From assembly GCF_014203755.1 (NCBI RefSeq), contig NZ_JACHJS010000001.1, forward strand, positions 2,046,001 to 2,110,000: 64,000 bases of DNA, given 5' to 3'. Shown here one piece after another: positions 1 through 7,858 of this stretch. Numbering within the stretch: position 1 is the stretch's first letter; the number at the start of each line of letters is the position of its first letter. This DNA comes from Saccharothrix violaceirubra (GTDB lineage Bacteria > Actinomycetota > Actinomycetes > Mycobacteriales > Pseudonocardiaceae). Below the pieces are notes generated by a model that did no database searches, was not told where the DNA came from, and saw only the letters and a list, made by a program, of their open reading frames with translations. A program made the translations under genes and the position numbers.

Positions 1-1734
1 AACGTGACCGACGGCACCTCCGGGCACTGGGAGGGCGACTTCGTCGATTCCGGTGTCGGCGTCGGCAAGTTCGCGGGCACCGCGCACGACTTCGACCCGA
101 GCCCGACGGCCAAGCAGGTGCTCGACCCGCTCGCGGTGGGTTCCGGCGGTGCGCCGGTGACGCTGTCCTGGGCCGACCCGCTCGGCGCGGCCGGCGACGA
201 CTACGACCTGTACCTGGTCAACGCGCAGGGCAACGTGGTGGGCGCGAGCCAGAACGTGCAGGACGGTGCCCAGGACCCGGTCGAACGGCTGCACGTGCCC
301 GACAGCCAGGTCGACCGGCTGCGGTTGGCGGTCGTGAAGTTCCGCGGCGAGCACCGGTACCTCGGCCTGACCGTGCACGGCGGTCGGTTCGCGAACTCGT
401 TCGACGGGCTCAAGGGCTACACGACGGCCGGTGCGATCCGGGGGCACGCCGCGGCCAAGGGCGCGATCGCGGTCGGTGCGGCGCCGGTGGGCGACCCGTA
501 CCCGGGCGATCCGGCGCACCCGCGCGGTCCGTACCCCGGCGTGTTCGACGTCGGGCAGCGGCCCGAGCGGTTCACCTCGGACGGTCCACGCCGGGTGTTC
601 TTCGCCGCCGACGGCACACCCCGCACCGAGGTGCGGCCGAAGCCCGACGTGACGGCGGGCGACGGCGTCAAGGTCGGCGGGAGCGTGCGCTACGGCACGT
701 CGGTGTCCGCGCCGGCCGCGGCGGCGATCGCGGGTCTGGTGCTGTCGGGCAATCCGGGCCTGCCCGCCGCGCAGGTGCGCGAGGCGCTCGCCACGACCGC
801 GCTCGACCTGGTCGAGCCGGGGGTCGACGGCCGGACCGGCGCGGGCGTGCTGCGGGCCGACCTCGCGCTGGACTTCACGGGCGCGTCGCCGCAGCCGCTG
901 GTCAAGGCGCGGAGACCGACTCCGGTCAACGAAGTCGACGGCACCCCGTACTTCAAGCCCGGTACGACCGCCGCGGTCACCGTGCCCGTGCACAACTCGG
1001 GCGACGGCCTTGCCGCGTCGACCAACGTCGTGCTGACCTCGCCGACGCCGGGCGTGACGATCGCGCCGCGCGCCAGGTCCTACGGCACGATCGAGCAGGG
1101 GCGGACGGGCTCGGGCGAGTTCAAGGTGACCGTGGCGGCGGGCGTGCCGCTCGGGACCGAGGTCAAGCTGGACGTGCGGGTCGCGTACTCGGGCGCGACG
1201 TCGCCGACGACTGCGTCCTTCGGGTACGTGGTGGGCGAACCGTCGGCGGAGACCAGGGACTTCTCCTACACCGGGCCGGCGATCGCCATCCCGGACGACA
1301 ACGCGACCGGCGTCACCGCGACCTTCCCGGTGAGCGGCCTCGGCCGGGCGTCGAAGATCACGTTCTCGGTCGACGGCGAGCAGTGCACGGCGACCGAGGG
1401 CGCCACGACGGTCGGGGTCGACCACACGTTCGTCGGCGACCTGACCGGCACGCTCACCTCGCCGTCCGGGCGCACCGCGACCCTGTTCCAGCGGTCCGGC
1501 GGCACCGGCGCGAACCTGTGCCAGGTCGTGTTCGCCGACGACGCGGCCCGGCCGTTCTCCTCGGTGACGTCGGTGAACGCGCCGTTCACCGGCACCTGGC
1601 GGCCGGTGGGCCGGTTGTCGACCCTGCTGGACGACCCGGTGGACGGGGTGTGGACGTTCAAGCTCGTCGACGGGCTGCCCGGCGACCGCGGTTCGTTGCG
1701 CGCGGTCTCGTTGCACCTCAACGGTTACCGGTGA
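1..1734 (+). CDS. S8 (subtilisin-like) serine peptidase, 3' part, with C-terminal P domain
   Basis: The reading frame is open through base 1, so the 5' part lies outside the window. The visible part contains the subtilase serine motif GTSVSAP (Ser codon at 700-702) followed by the usual alanine-rich helix; the Asp and His of the triad must lie upstream. Roughly the last 145 codons (IPDDNATGV to LHLNGYR) look like a proprotein-convertase P domain, including the typical VDHTFVGDL and GTWRPVG segments. Such proteins are exported proteases. The gene ends just before a strong hairpin. Two further S8 genes lie at 48.8-51.4 kb but lack the P domain, so this is not a member of that tandem pair. Confidence 0.88.
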   Translation, partial: NVTDGTSGHWEGDFVDSGVGVGKFAGTAHDFDPSPTAKQVLDPLAVGSGGAPVTLSWADPLGAAGDDYDLYLVNAQGNVVGASQNVQDGAQDPVERLHVPDSQVDRLRLAVVKFRGEHRYLGLTVHGGRFANSFDGLKGYTTAGAIRGHAAAKGAIAVGAAPVGDPYPGDPAHPRGPYPGVFDVGQRPERFTSDGPRRVFFAADGTPRTEVRPKPDVTAGDGVKVGGSVRYGTSVSAPAAAAIAGLVLSGNPGLPAAQVREALATTALDLVEPGVDGRTGAGVLRADLALDFTGASPQPLVKARRPTPVNEVDGTPYFKPGTTAAVTVPVHNSGDGLAASTNVVLTSPTPGVTIAPRARSYGTIEQGRTGSGEFKVTVAAGVPLGTEVKLDVRVAYSGATSPTTASFGYVVGEPSAETRDFSYTGPAIAIPDDNATGVTATFPVSGLGRASKITFSVDGEQCTATEGATTVGVDHTFVGDLTGTLTSPSGRTATLFQRSGGTGANLCQVVFADDAARPFSSVTSVNAPFTGTWRPVGRLSTLLDDPVDGVWTFKLVDGLPGDRGSLRAVSLHLNGYR

Positions 1735-1738
1735 CATG

Positions 1739-1777
1739 GCGAAGCCCCGGGAGTTGGGACGACTCCCGGGGCTTCGC
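1739..1777 (+). terminator. Strong hairpin after the S8 gene
   Basis: Perfect 16-bp arms (1739-1754 and 1762-1777, GCGAAGCCCCGGGAGT and its complement) with a 7-nt loop start 5 nt after the peptidase stop. It lies between this gene and the end of the convergent regulator at 1912 and could serve both. Confidence 0.8.
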
Positions 1778-1911
1778 CCGTCGCGCGATCTGTGGTGGGT
1801 GGGAGGGGTGCCCAGACACCCCGGGTGGATTGGGTGGAGCTGTCGGAGATCCGGCCCCGGACCAGGGTTTCGGATCGCCGGTCGATCATCGGACCGGTGC
1901 GGCCGTGTTTC

Positions 1912-2889
1912 CTATTGGGGCCATTCCCAGCGGATGCCGAACACCCCGGGGCCGAAGCCCAGGGCGACGGCGTGCACGCCACCGGCGTTGTCGAGCGCGA
2001 GGTTGCGCCGCCGCGACGGCGTCTCGTCGCCCGCCGGCACGCTGTACTGCTGACAGCGTGCGGGCAGCCGGGAGCGGTCGAACCGCACCTCGATCACGTA
2101 CTCGCGGACCGGGAGCCGGAACTTCCGGGCGAACGTGTTGTTGCCCGCCGGGTAATGACCCTCGGCGAACAGCAGCTCGTACTCCATGATGATCGTCTCG
2201 CCCCGGGACAGGGGGCGGTCGAACATCATCTCCGCGGCCATGATGTTGGCGTCGAGGTCCTCGACGACCCGGCCGAGGTGGCAGTTGCGCAGGTTCGAGA
2301 CCCGGGGGAGGACGTCGCCCTCCTCCGTTTCGAACACCAGCGCCCACCGGTCCGGACCGTCCTGCTCGGCGCGCAGGATCTGGCGCACCCACACGGATCG
2401 CTGCCCGCCGTCGGCAGCGATCTCGATGCGGTCGTGCTGGCTGATCCGGCCGAGCTTGACGTCGGACGAGGTGTCGACCTTGGTGAGCAGGTTCGCGACC
2501 CGTTCCCGTCGAGGCCACAGGGCGTCGATGGGCATCATCGAGGTGGGTCGGGACCGCCTGCCCCGCGGCCTCGGCGGCCCGAGCAGCGCGGACAGACCCG
2601 CCTGCGGAACGCCGAGCACGGATTCGAGGTGGCGCAACGCCTCCAGCGATTCGGGGCGCTCCGGCCGCCTGCGGCCGGACTGCCAGTAGCTCAGCGTCGC
2701 GACGCTGATCGTGACCCCGCGTAGAGCGAGTCGGTGCTGGATGCGGTCGAGGCTCAACCTGCTCGCCTTGATGGCAGCCCGCAGCGCCTCGGGAAAGGGT
2801 CCCGTGGTCAAGAGCTGAGCCAGACTGCCGTGGCCCGTCGAGTCGAGTTCGTCGACGGACAGGTTCGTTCGACCGGCAGCGTTAGTCAT
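1912..2889 (-). CDS. XRE-family helix-turn-helix regulator
   Basis: 325 aa. Residues about 35-95 form an XRE-like helix-turn-helix domain (IQHRLALRGVTISVATLSYWQSGRRRP, with YWQSG as recognition-helix core). The remaining about 220 residues resemble the C-terminal half of an actinomycete regulator family for which I know no ligand; they look like beta-rich sequence ending in GFGPGVFGIRWEW. The ATG at 2889 is preceded by GGGGAG six bases upstream. The gene stands alone, convergent with the S8 gene and divergent from acVLRF1 across a 582-bp gap. DNA binding is supported by the motif; the target is unknown. Confidence 0.75.
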   Translation of the reverse strand: MTNAAGRTNLSVDELDSTGHGSLAQLLTTGPFPEALRAAIKASRLSLDRIQHRLALRGVTISVATLSYWQSGRRRPERPESLEALRHLESVLGVPQAGLSALLGPPRPRGRRSRPTSMMPIDALWPRRERVANLLTKVDTSSDVKLGRISQHDRIEIAADGGQRSVWVRQILRAEQDGPDRWALVFETEEGDVLPRVSNLRNCHLGRVVEDLDANIMAAEMMFDRPLSRGETIIMEYELLFAEGHYPAGNNTFARKFRLPVREYVIEVRFDRSRLPARCQQYSVPAGDETPSRRRNLALDNAGGVHAVALGFGPGVFGIRWEWPQ

Positions 2890-3471
2890 GGTGACTCCCC
2901 GCTGTCATTAGATCACGCTTCAGTGACCCTACCCGCCAACGTAGTGCGGTGGTGTCCTCTGGATGGAGTCACTGACTGGGCTGTTCGGCGGATGACGTAA
3001 GGGGGGTGGACGTCGTTCTGTCAAGTGGCGAACGTCCGTGCTTTCCCTGGTGTAAACCCGCCGGTAATATTCTGCACCAGGAGCCGGTGGCCGCCAACCG
3101 ACCTTCGGTGGTGTCGTGCTGCGGTCGAAGTGCCGCATTCGTCCGATTCTGTTGCTCCTCACTCCGGTCTGCGATCACCTCGTTCGGCACTGGTCCGAAC
3201 CTTTCGAGCAGTGAAACCGCAGGTGTAGTGGCCTGTCATGGGCTCGGACCGCTACCGTGACGCGGGTGGGTGCCGCCTGCGAGCCGATCCGCCCCGCCGA
3301 CGGGGCGTCGGGTACGCGTGGCGCGGTTTCGCGGTTGCTGCCACCGTCCGCAGAAGCGCGGCTTCGGGGTGGACAAGCCCCGCCGCGACACGGAGTAGTG
3401 ACACTGATCCGTACGGGTGTCATGAGATCGGGCCGTTCAGATCAATCGAGACGCGCCGATCGGAAATTCCC
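2890..3471. other. 582-bp gap between divergent genes, no gene recognised
   Basis: This stretch is noticeably less GC-rich than its surroundings between about 2890 and 3230. It should hold the promoters of the XRE regulator and of acVLRF1. A 7-bp inverted repeat, CAGTGAC (2921-2927) and GTCACTG (2968-2974), just upstream of the regulator is a possible operator. The acVLRF1 frame is open back to 3238, but that extension is unlike the family and has no ribosome binding site. Confidence 0.5.
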
Positions 3472-4137
3472 ATGAGGGTGCGTCCGGTCGAGGGCGGCGG
3501 CCGGGCCGTCGAGGTCGCGCCCGCCCTGCTCGCCGGCTGGTTCGACCGCTTCGCGTCCCGGCACGGCGGCGTCCGCGCGACGGCCGTCTCGCCCCGGCGT
3601 TTCGTGGTCACGGCCGAGGACGGCACGACCGCCGCCGTCGACGCGGTGTTCGCCGACTTCGCGCCGACGGGGGAGAGCGCCGGCCTGGACCTGCGACCCC
3701 TGACCGGCGCGGCCGGCGCGTCCCGCCGGGTCGGCCTGGTGCTGGTGCGCCTCGGTGGGCACAGCGTCGGGGTGGCGTGCGACGGCGAGGTCCTCGTCTC
3801 CACCACGGACAACCGCCAGGTGCACGGCCGCTCCAAGGCGGGCGGGTGGTCCCAGCGCCGCTTCGCCCGTCGTCGGGAGGGGCAGGCGCGGGTCGCGCTG
3901 CGGGCCGCCGCCGACGACGTGGCCCGCGTGCTCGTGCCGCGCCTGCCGGAGTTGGACGCGGTGGTGCTGGGCGGCGACCGGCAGGCGTTGGACGTGCTGC
4001 GCGCCGATCCGCGACTGGCGGGTGTGTTCGCGCGGGCGGTCGAGCGGGTGTTCGACGTGCCCGAACCCCGGCGGGCCGTGCTGGACGAGGTCGCCGAACG
4101 GGTGCGCGCGGTGGAGATCGTGGTCCGGGACGCCTGA
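3472..4137 (+). CDS. acVLRF1-family peptidyl-tRNA hydrolase / release factor
   Basis: 221 aa, matching the actinobacterial VLRF1 (Vms1/ANKZF1-like release factor) family. The diagnostic block is GRSKAGGWSQRR at residues 119-130, where the Gln (residue 128) corresponds to the catalytic-loop Gln of eRF1-like hydrolases. It is followed by a basic stretch (RRFARRREGQAR) and an alpha/beta half with LDAVVLGGDRQAL. Family members cleave peptidyl-tRNA on stalled ribosomes. The ATG at 3472 is chosen because the family's conserved sequence starts there; upstream in-frame residues look random. It lies 0.7 kb before an ABC-F translation factor on the same strand, which fits ribosome rescue but does not prove a link. 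Confidence 0.85.
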   Translation: MRVRPVEGGGRAVEVAPALLAGWFDRFASRHGGVRATAVSPRRFVVTAEDGTTAAVDAVFADFAPTGESAGLDLRPLTGAAGASRRVGLVLVRLGGHSVGVACDGEVLVSTTDNRQVHGRSKAGGWSQRRFARRREGQARVALRAAADDVARVLVPRLPELDAVVLGGDRQALDVLRADPRLAGVFARAVERVFDVPEPRRAVLDEVAERVRAVEIVVRDA

Positions 4138-4831
4138 GCGGCTCGCGCTGTTCGACGATCGCGGCCGTCAGGTGTACATGCCCCCACCCGTCCTCAGGGG
4201 GAGCGCCCCGGACCCATTCTACCGGTGCCACCCGGTCGGGGGCGGGATGTGGATCTCGCCTGTGGACAACCGAGGGGGCTGTGGACAAAGCGCGGCGACC
4301 GGAAGACCGCGGGGCTTCGGCACGGGTGCCGGTTGTGCCCGGCCCTTCACCGCCGCGATGGCGCCGTCGGTCCGGCCGACCGCGGGTCGCGGCCGAGGTG
4401 TACTCCGGGTCGAGGTCGGGAGCCGGGTCCTGGCCGCCCGGCGAGTGGTCCGGGGTACCGGGCCGGACCGGTCGGCCTGCCCGCCTTCGCCATCGGCAGG
4501 GCGCCGCGCCGTCGGGAGGCGCCGGTCCCGCTGGTCGACCCGACTACCACCGCCACCGGCGTCCGCCGCGCACACCCGTCCCGTCGACCTGTCGCACGTG
4601 GACGTGACGCCCGCCGCGCCCGCCGGTGTCCGGGTGCGTGCGTGCGGCCCGGTGCGGGACGGGAGTGGCCGCCCTCGGCGCGACCCGGCCGGTTATGCCG
4701 GTGGACACATCGGTGAAATCCGGTGGCGGTCCCTCGGTAGACTGGATCCGTGGTCGTCCTGATCGAGTAGGTCCAGCGCGTTCTCCCGCGCCGTCGACCC
4801 CGCACCCGACCACACCTTACGGAGTTCCGCT
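4138..4831. other. 694-bp gap without a recognisable gene
   Basis: Open frames exist on both strands, but all read as low-complexity Arg/Pro/Gly/Ala sequence with no recognisable family or convincing ribosome binding site. Its notable content is the DnaA-box group at 4249-4288. The promoter of the ABC-F gene is presumably at its 3' end; TAGACT at 4737-4742 is a possible -10 element. Confidence 0.5.
4249..4288 (-). promoter_or_regulatory. Cluster of DnaA boxes (two exact, one degenerate)
   Basis: TGTGGACAA, the complement of the actinobacterial DnaA box TTGTCCACA, occurs exactly at 4261-4269 and again at 4280-4288, in direct orientation 19 bp apart. A weaker form, TGTGGATCT, lies at 4249-4257. 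No dnaA, dnaN or rpmH is nearby, so this is not oriC. Small DnaA-box groups outside oriC are known in Streptomyces and other bacteria as DnaA-titrating or regulatory sites. Confidence 0.6.
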
Positions 4832-6460
4832 GTGATCACCGCCACCGATCTCGAGTTGCGCGCTGGTTCGCGCATCCTGCTCTCCGACGCCACGCTGCGC
4901 GTCCAGCCCGGCGACCGCATCGGCCTGGTCGGCCGCAACGGCGCGGGCAAGACCACCTCGCTGCGGGTCCTCGCGGGCGAGGGCCAGCCCTACGCGGGCG
5001 AGGTGCGGCGCACCGGCGAGCTGGGCTACCTGCCGCAGGACCCGCGCGAGGGCGACCTGTCGGTGATCGCCAAGGACCGCGTCCTGTCCGCGCGCGGGCT
5101 CGACCAGCTCCTGCGCGACATGGAGAAGTCCCAGTCGACGATGGCCGAGCTGGTCGACGACGCCGAACTCGCCGAGGCCGTGCGCAAGTACGGCCGGCTC
5201 GAGGAGCGGTTCGCCGCGCTGGGCGGCTACGCGGCCGAGAGCGAGGCCGCCCGCATCTGCTCCAACCTGGGCCTGGCCGACCGCGTGCTCGCCCAGCCGC
5301 TGCGCACCCTGTCCGGCGGCCAGCGCCGCCGCGTCGAGCTGGCGCGCATCCTGTTCGCCGCCTCCGAGGCCGGCGTCGGCGCCAAGTCGAGCACGATCCT
5401 GCTGATCGACGAGCCGACCAACCACCTCGACGCCGACTCGATCGCGTGGCTGCGCGGGTTCCTCAAGTCCCACGACGGCGGCCTGGTCGTGATCAGCCAC
5501 GACGTCGAGCTGCTCGACGACGTGGTGAACAAGGTGTGGTTCCTCGACGCGATGCGCGGCGAGATCGACATCTACAACATGGGCTGGAAGAAGTACCTGG
5601 AGGCCCGCTCGGCCGACGAGAAGCGCCGCCGCCGCGAGCGGGCCAACGCGGAGAAGAAGGCCGGTGCGCTCATGGCGCAGGCCGACAAGATGCGGGCCAA
5701 GGCGACCAAGGCCGTCGCCGCCCAGAACATGGCCCGTCGCGCCGAGAAGCTGCTCGCCGGCCTCGACGAGGAACGCCAGTCCGACCGCGTGGCCAAGATC
5801 CGGTTCCCGGAGCCCGCCGCGTGCGGGCGTACGCCGCTGACCGCCGAGGACCTGGGCAAGTCGTACGGGTCGCTGGAGGTGTTCACCGGCGTCGACCTGG
5901 CCATCGACAAGGGCTCGCGGGTGGTCATCCTCGGCCTCAACGGCGCGGGCAAGACCACGCTGCTGCGGCTCATCGGCTCGATGGAGAAGCCCGACACCGG
6001 GCGGGTCGTGCCCGGCCACGGGCTCAAGCTCGGGTACTTCGCGCAGGAGCACGAGACGCTCGACCACAACGCCTCCGTGTGGCAGAACATCCGGCACGCC
6101 GCGCCCGACACGCCCGAGCAGCAACTGCGGTCCCTGCTGGGCACGTTCCTGTTCAGCGGCGAGCAGCTCGACCAGCCGGCGGGCACGCTGTCCGGCGGCG
6201 AGAAGACCCGGCTGGCCCTGGCCGGGCTGGTGTCCAGCGCGGCGAACGTGCTGCTGCTCGACGAGCCGACCAACAACCTCGACCCCGCCAGCCGCGAGCA
6301 GGTGCTCGACGCGCTGCGCCGCTACGAGGGCGCGGTCGTGCTGGTCACCCACGACCCGGGTGCGGTCGAGGCGCTTGAGCCCGAGCGGGTGATCCTGTTG
6401 CCGGACGGCGCCGAGGACCACTGGTCGGACGAGTACCTCGAACTGGTCCAACTGGCCTGA
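4832..6460 (+). CDS. ABC-F family ATPase (ribosome-associated)
   Basis: 542 aa with two ABC cassettes and no transmembrane segment, the ABC-F layout of translation factors and ribosome-protection proteins. Cassette 1 has Walker A GRNGAGKTT (residues 34-42), signature LSGGQRRRVELAR and Walker B LLIDEPTNHLD. The inter-cassette linker is a charged helix (EKRRRRERANAEKKAG). Cassette 2 has GLNGAGKTT, LSGGEKTRLALAG and LLLDEPTNNLD. Length and order with the next two genes match Rv1473 of Mycobacterium tuberculosis. The start is GTG at 4832 behind GGAG at 4821. Whether it protects against a drug or acts as a housekeeping factor cannot be told from sequence. Confidence 0.93.
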   Translation: MITATDLELRAGSRILLSDATLRVQPGDRIGLVGRNGAGKTTSLRVLAGEGQPYAGEVRRTGELGYLPQDPREGDLSVIAKDRVLSARGLDQLLRDMEKSQSTMAELVDDAELAEAVRKYGRLEERFAALGGYAAESEAARICSNLGLADRVLAQPLRTLSGGQRRRVELARILFAASEAGVGAKSSTILLIDEPTNHLDADSIAWLRGFLKSHDGGLVVISHDVELLDDVVNKVWFLDAMRGEIDIYNMGWKKYLEARSADEKRRRRERANAEKKAGALMAQADKMRAKATKAVAAQNMARRAEKLLAGLDEERQSDRVAKIRFPEPAACGRTPLTAEDLGKSYGSLEVFTGVDLAIDKGSRVVILGLNGAGKTTLLRLIGSMEKPDTGRVVPGHGLKLGYFAQEHETLDHNASVWQNIRHAAPDTPEQQLRSLLGTFLFSGEQLDQPAGTLSGGEKTRLALAGLVSSAANVLLLDEPTNNLDPASREQVLDALRRYEGAVVLVTHDPGAVEALEPERVILLPDGAEDHWSDEYLELVQLA

Positions 6461-6626
6461 CACAAGGAATTCCGACCTTGTCGGGCGGGTCTACCCAGGG
6501 TGGTCCCTTGACCGCTCGGCGATCTTTTCGCATGATCGCCTGGCGTTCTTGGTCGTCGTGTTCGATCATTGCGACGACAGGGGCTAATTCACGGCCCGAC
6601 CTGCTGTCCATGGAAGGCGGGACAAG

Positions 6627-6836
6627 GTGGCTGACCTGAAGAAGGGTGCCCGTATCACGGGCGCCACGCGGGACAAGCTGGCCGCTGACCTGAAGAAGAA
6701 GTACGAGAAGGGCGCGAGCATCCGGGCCTTGGCCGAGTCCACCGGGCGCTCCTACGGCTTCGTGCATCGGGTTCTCAGCGAGTCCGGTGTGCAGCTTCGC
6801 GGTCGCGGTGGCGCCACCCGCACGAAGAAGAAGTAA
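6627..6836 (+). CDS. Small helix-turn-helix protein (Rv1473A-like)
   Basis: 69 aa, very basic (ends TRTKKK). Residues about 28-58 form a helix-turn-helix, ASIRALAESTGRSYGFVHRVL, of the type found in resolvases and small actinobacterial HTH proteins. A protein of this size and sequence type sits next to the ABC-F gene in many actinobacteria, including Rv1473A in M. tuberculosis. The start is GTG at 6627, with a purine-rich GGAAGGCGGG upstream. It is likely a nucleic-acid-binding protein; its target is unknown. Confidence 0.8.
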   Translation: MADLKKGARITGATRDKLAADLKKKYEKGASIRALAESTGRSYGFVHRVLSESGVQLRGRGGATRTKKK

Positions 6837-6899
6837 TCTACTCTCCGGTAACACCAGGCACCGAGGGAGACGGTGCCTTCACGCCCCGGAGGTACGCGC

Positions 6900-7703
6900 A
6901 TGTCGGCCCGGACCACTCTCGACGCCGACCTGCCGGAGGGCGGTGGCGTGCGGCTCGTCGTCGACGGCCCGCGCGCGACGATCACGCTCGATCGCCCCGA
7001 CGTGCTCAACGCACAGACTCCGTCCACGTGGGCGGCGTTGCGGGAGATCGGCGCGCAGCTGGACCCGGACGTCCGTGTAGTGGTCGTCCGGGGCTCCGGT
7101 CGCGCCTTCTCGGCCGGACTGGACCGGCGGGTGCTCACCGGGGAGCCGATACCCGGTGAGCCGGGCTTCGCGGACATCGTGCGTCACGGACCCGACGCCG
7201 GTGCCGCGCTGATCGCCGGCTTCCAGGAGGGCTTCCGCTGGTTGCGCGACCCCGCACGGGTCACGGTGGCGGCGGTGCGCGGGCACGCGATCGGCGCGGG
7301 CTTCCAGCTCGCGCTCGCCTGCGACCTGCGCGTGGTCGCCGACGACGTGCGGTTCCGCATGGCCGAGACCGCGTTGGGCCTGGTACCCGACCTGGGTGGC
7401 ACGCTGCCCCTGGTCCGCCTGGTCGGGTACGCCCGCGCGGTCGAGCTGTGCCTGACCGGCCGCGAGGTCGGCGCCGAGGAGGCCTCGCGGATCGGTCTGG
7501 CCAACGCGGTCGTGTCGCCCGAGGGGCTCGACGCGGCGGTCGACGACCTCGTCGCCCGGCTGCTCGCGGCACCGGCCGATGCGGTCGTCGAGACGGTGGC
7601 GTTGCTCGCCTCGGCCGCCGACGGTGCCACGGAGCAGGAGCAGCTCTACGCCGAGCGGGCCGCGCAGCTCCGCCGGTTGACCGATCTCGCCGCCGGGCGC
7701 TGA
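6900..7703 (+). CDS. Enoyl-CoA hydratase/isomerase family protein
   Basis: 267 aa crotonase-fold protein. Both oxyanion-hole segments are visible: GSGRAFSAGLD (residues 66-75) and RGHAIGAGF (128-135). At the position of the first catalytic Glu of classical hydratases (rat Glu144) this protein has Gln136, while the second Glu (rat Glu164) is kept as Glu156. The reaction may therefore not be ordinary 2-enoyl-CoA hydration. GGAGG at 6888-6892 seven bases before ATG 6900 fixes the start. It follows the small HTH gene; the same neighbourhood holds echA12 in M. tuberculosis. Confidence 0.85.
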   Translation: MSARTTLDADLPEGGGVRLVVDGPRATITLDRPDVLNAQTPSTWAALREIGAQLDPDVRVVVVRGSGRAFSAGLDRRVLTGEPIPGEPGFADIVRHGPDAGAALIAGFQEGFRWLRDPARVTVAAVRGHAIGAGFQLALACDLRVVADDVRFRMAETALGLVPDLGGTLPLVRLVGYARAVELCLTGREVGAEEASRIGLANAVVSPEGLDAAVDDLVARLLAAPADAVVETVALLASAADGATEQEQLYAERAAQLRRLTDLAAGR

Positions 7704-7813
7704 CCTTCGTCCTGTCCGGCCGTTCTCCGTCCACGCCGGATGATCCGACGTGCCGATCGTCCTTGTGGCGGCAGGGGTCCACGGCCCGACGCGGTGCCAT
7801 CCACTCCGGTCGG

Positions 7814-7824
7814 TCCACTGTGGA
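7814..7824 (+). repeat. 11-bp palindromic motif TCCACTGTGGA, copy 1 of 4
   Basis: Lies in the gap between two convergent genes, inside a longer palindrome GGTCCACTGTGGACC (7812-7826). The same 11-mer or its complement recurs at 27946, 42181 and 58307. Confidence 0.6.
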
Positions 7825-7858
7825 CCCGGCGGCGCCCCCCGGCGCCACCGGGACCGGA

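Noticed and set aside
3238..3471. N-terminal extension of the acVLRF1 gene to ATG 3238
   Set aside because: The 78 extra residues look random and have no ribosome binding site; the family begins near ATG 3472.
4219..4575. A 118-codon minus-strand frame in the gap before the ABC-F gene
   Set aside because: Arg/Pro/Thr-rich sequence without a Shine-Dalgarno, of the same kind as false frames elsewhere in this DNA.
4138..4831. Chromosomal replication origin
   Set aside because: Only two exact DnaA boxes, no A+T-rich unwinding region, and no dnaA, dnaN or rpmH nearby.
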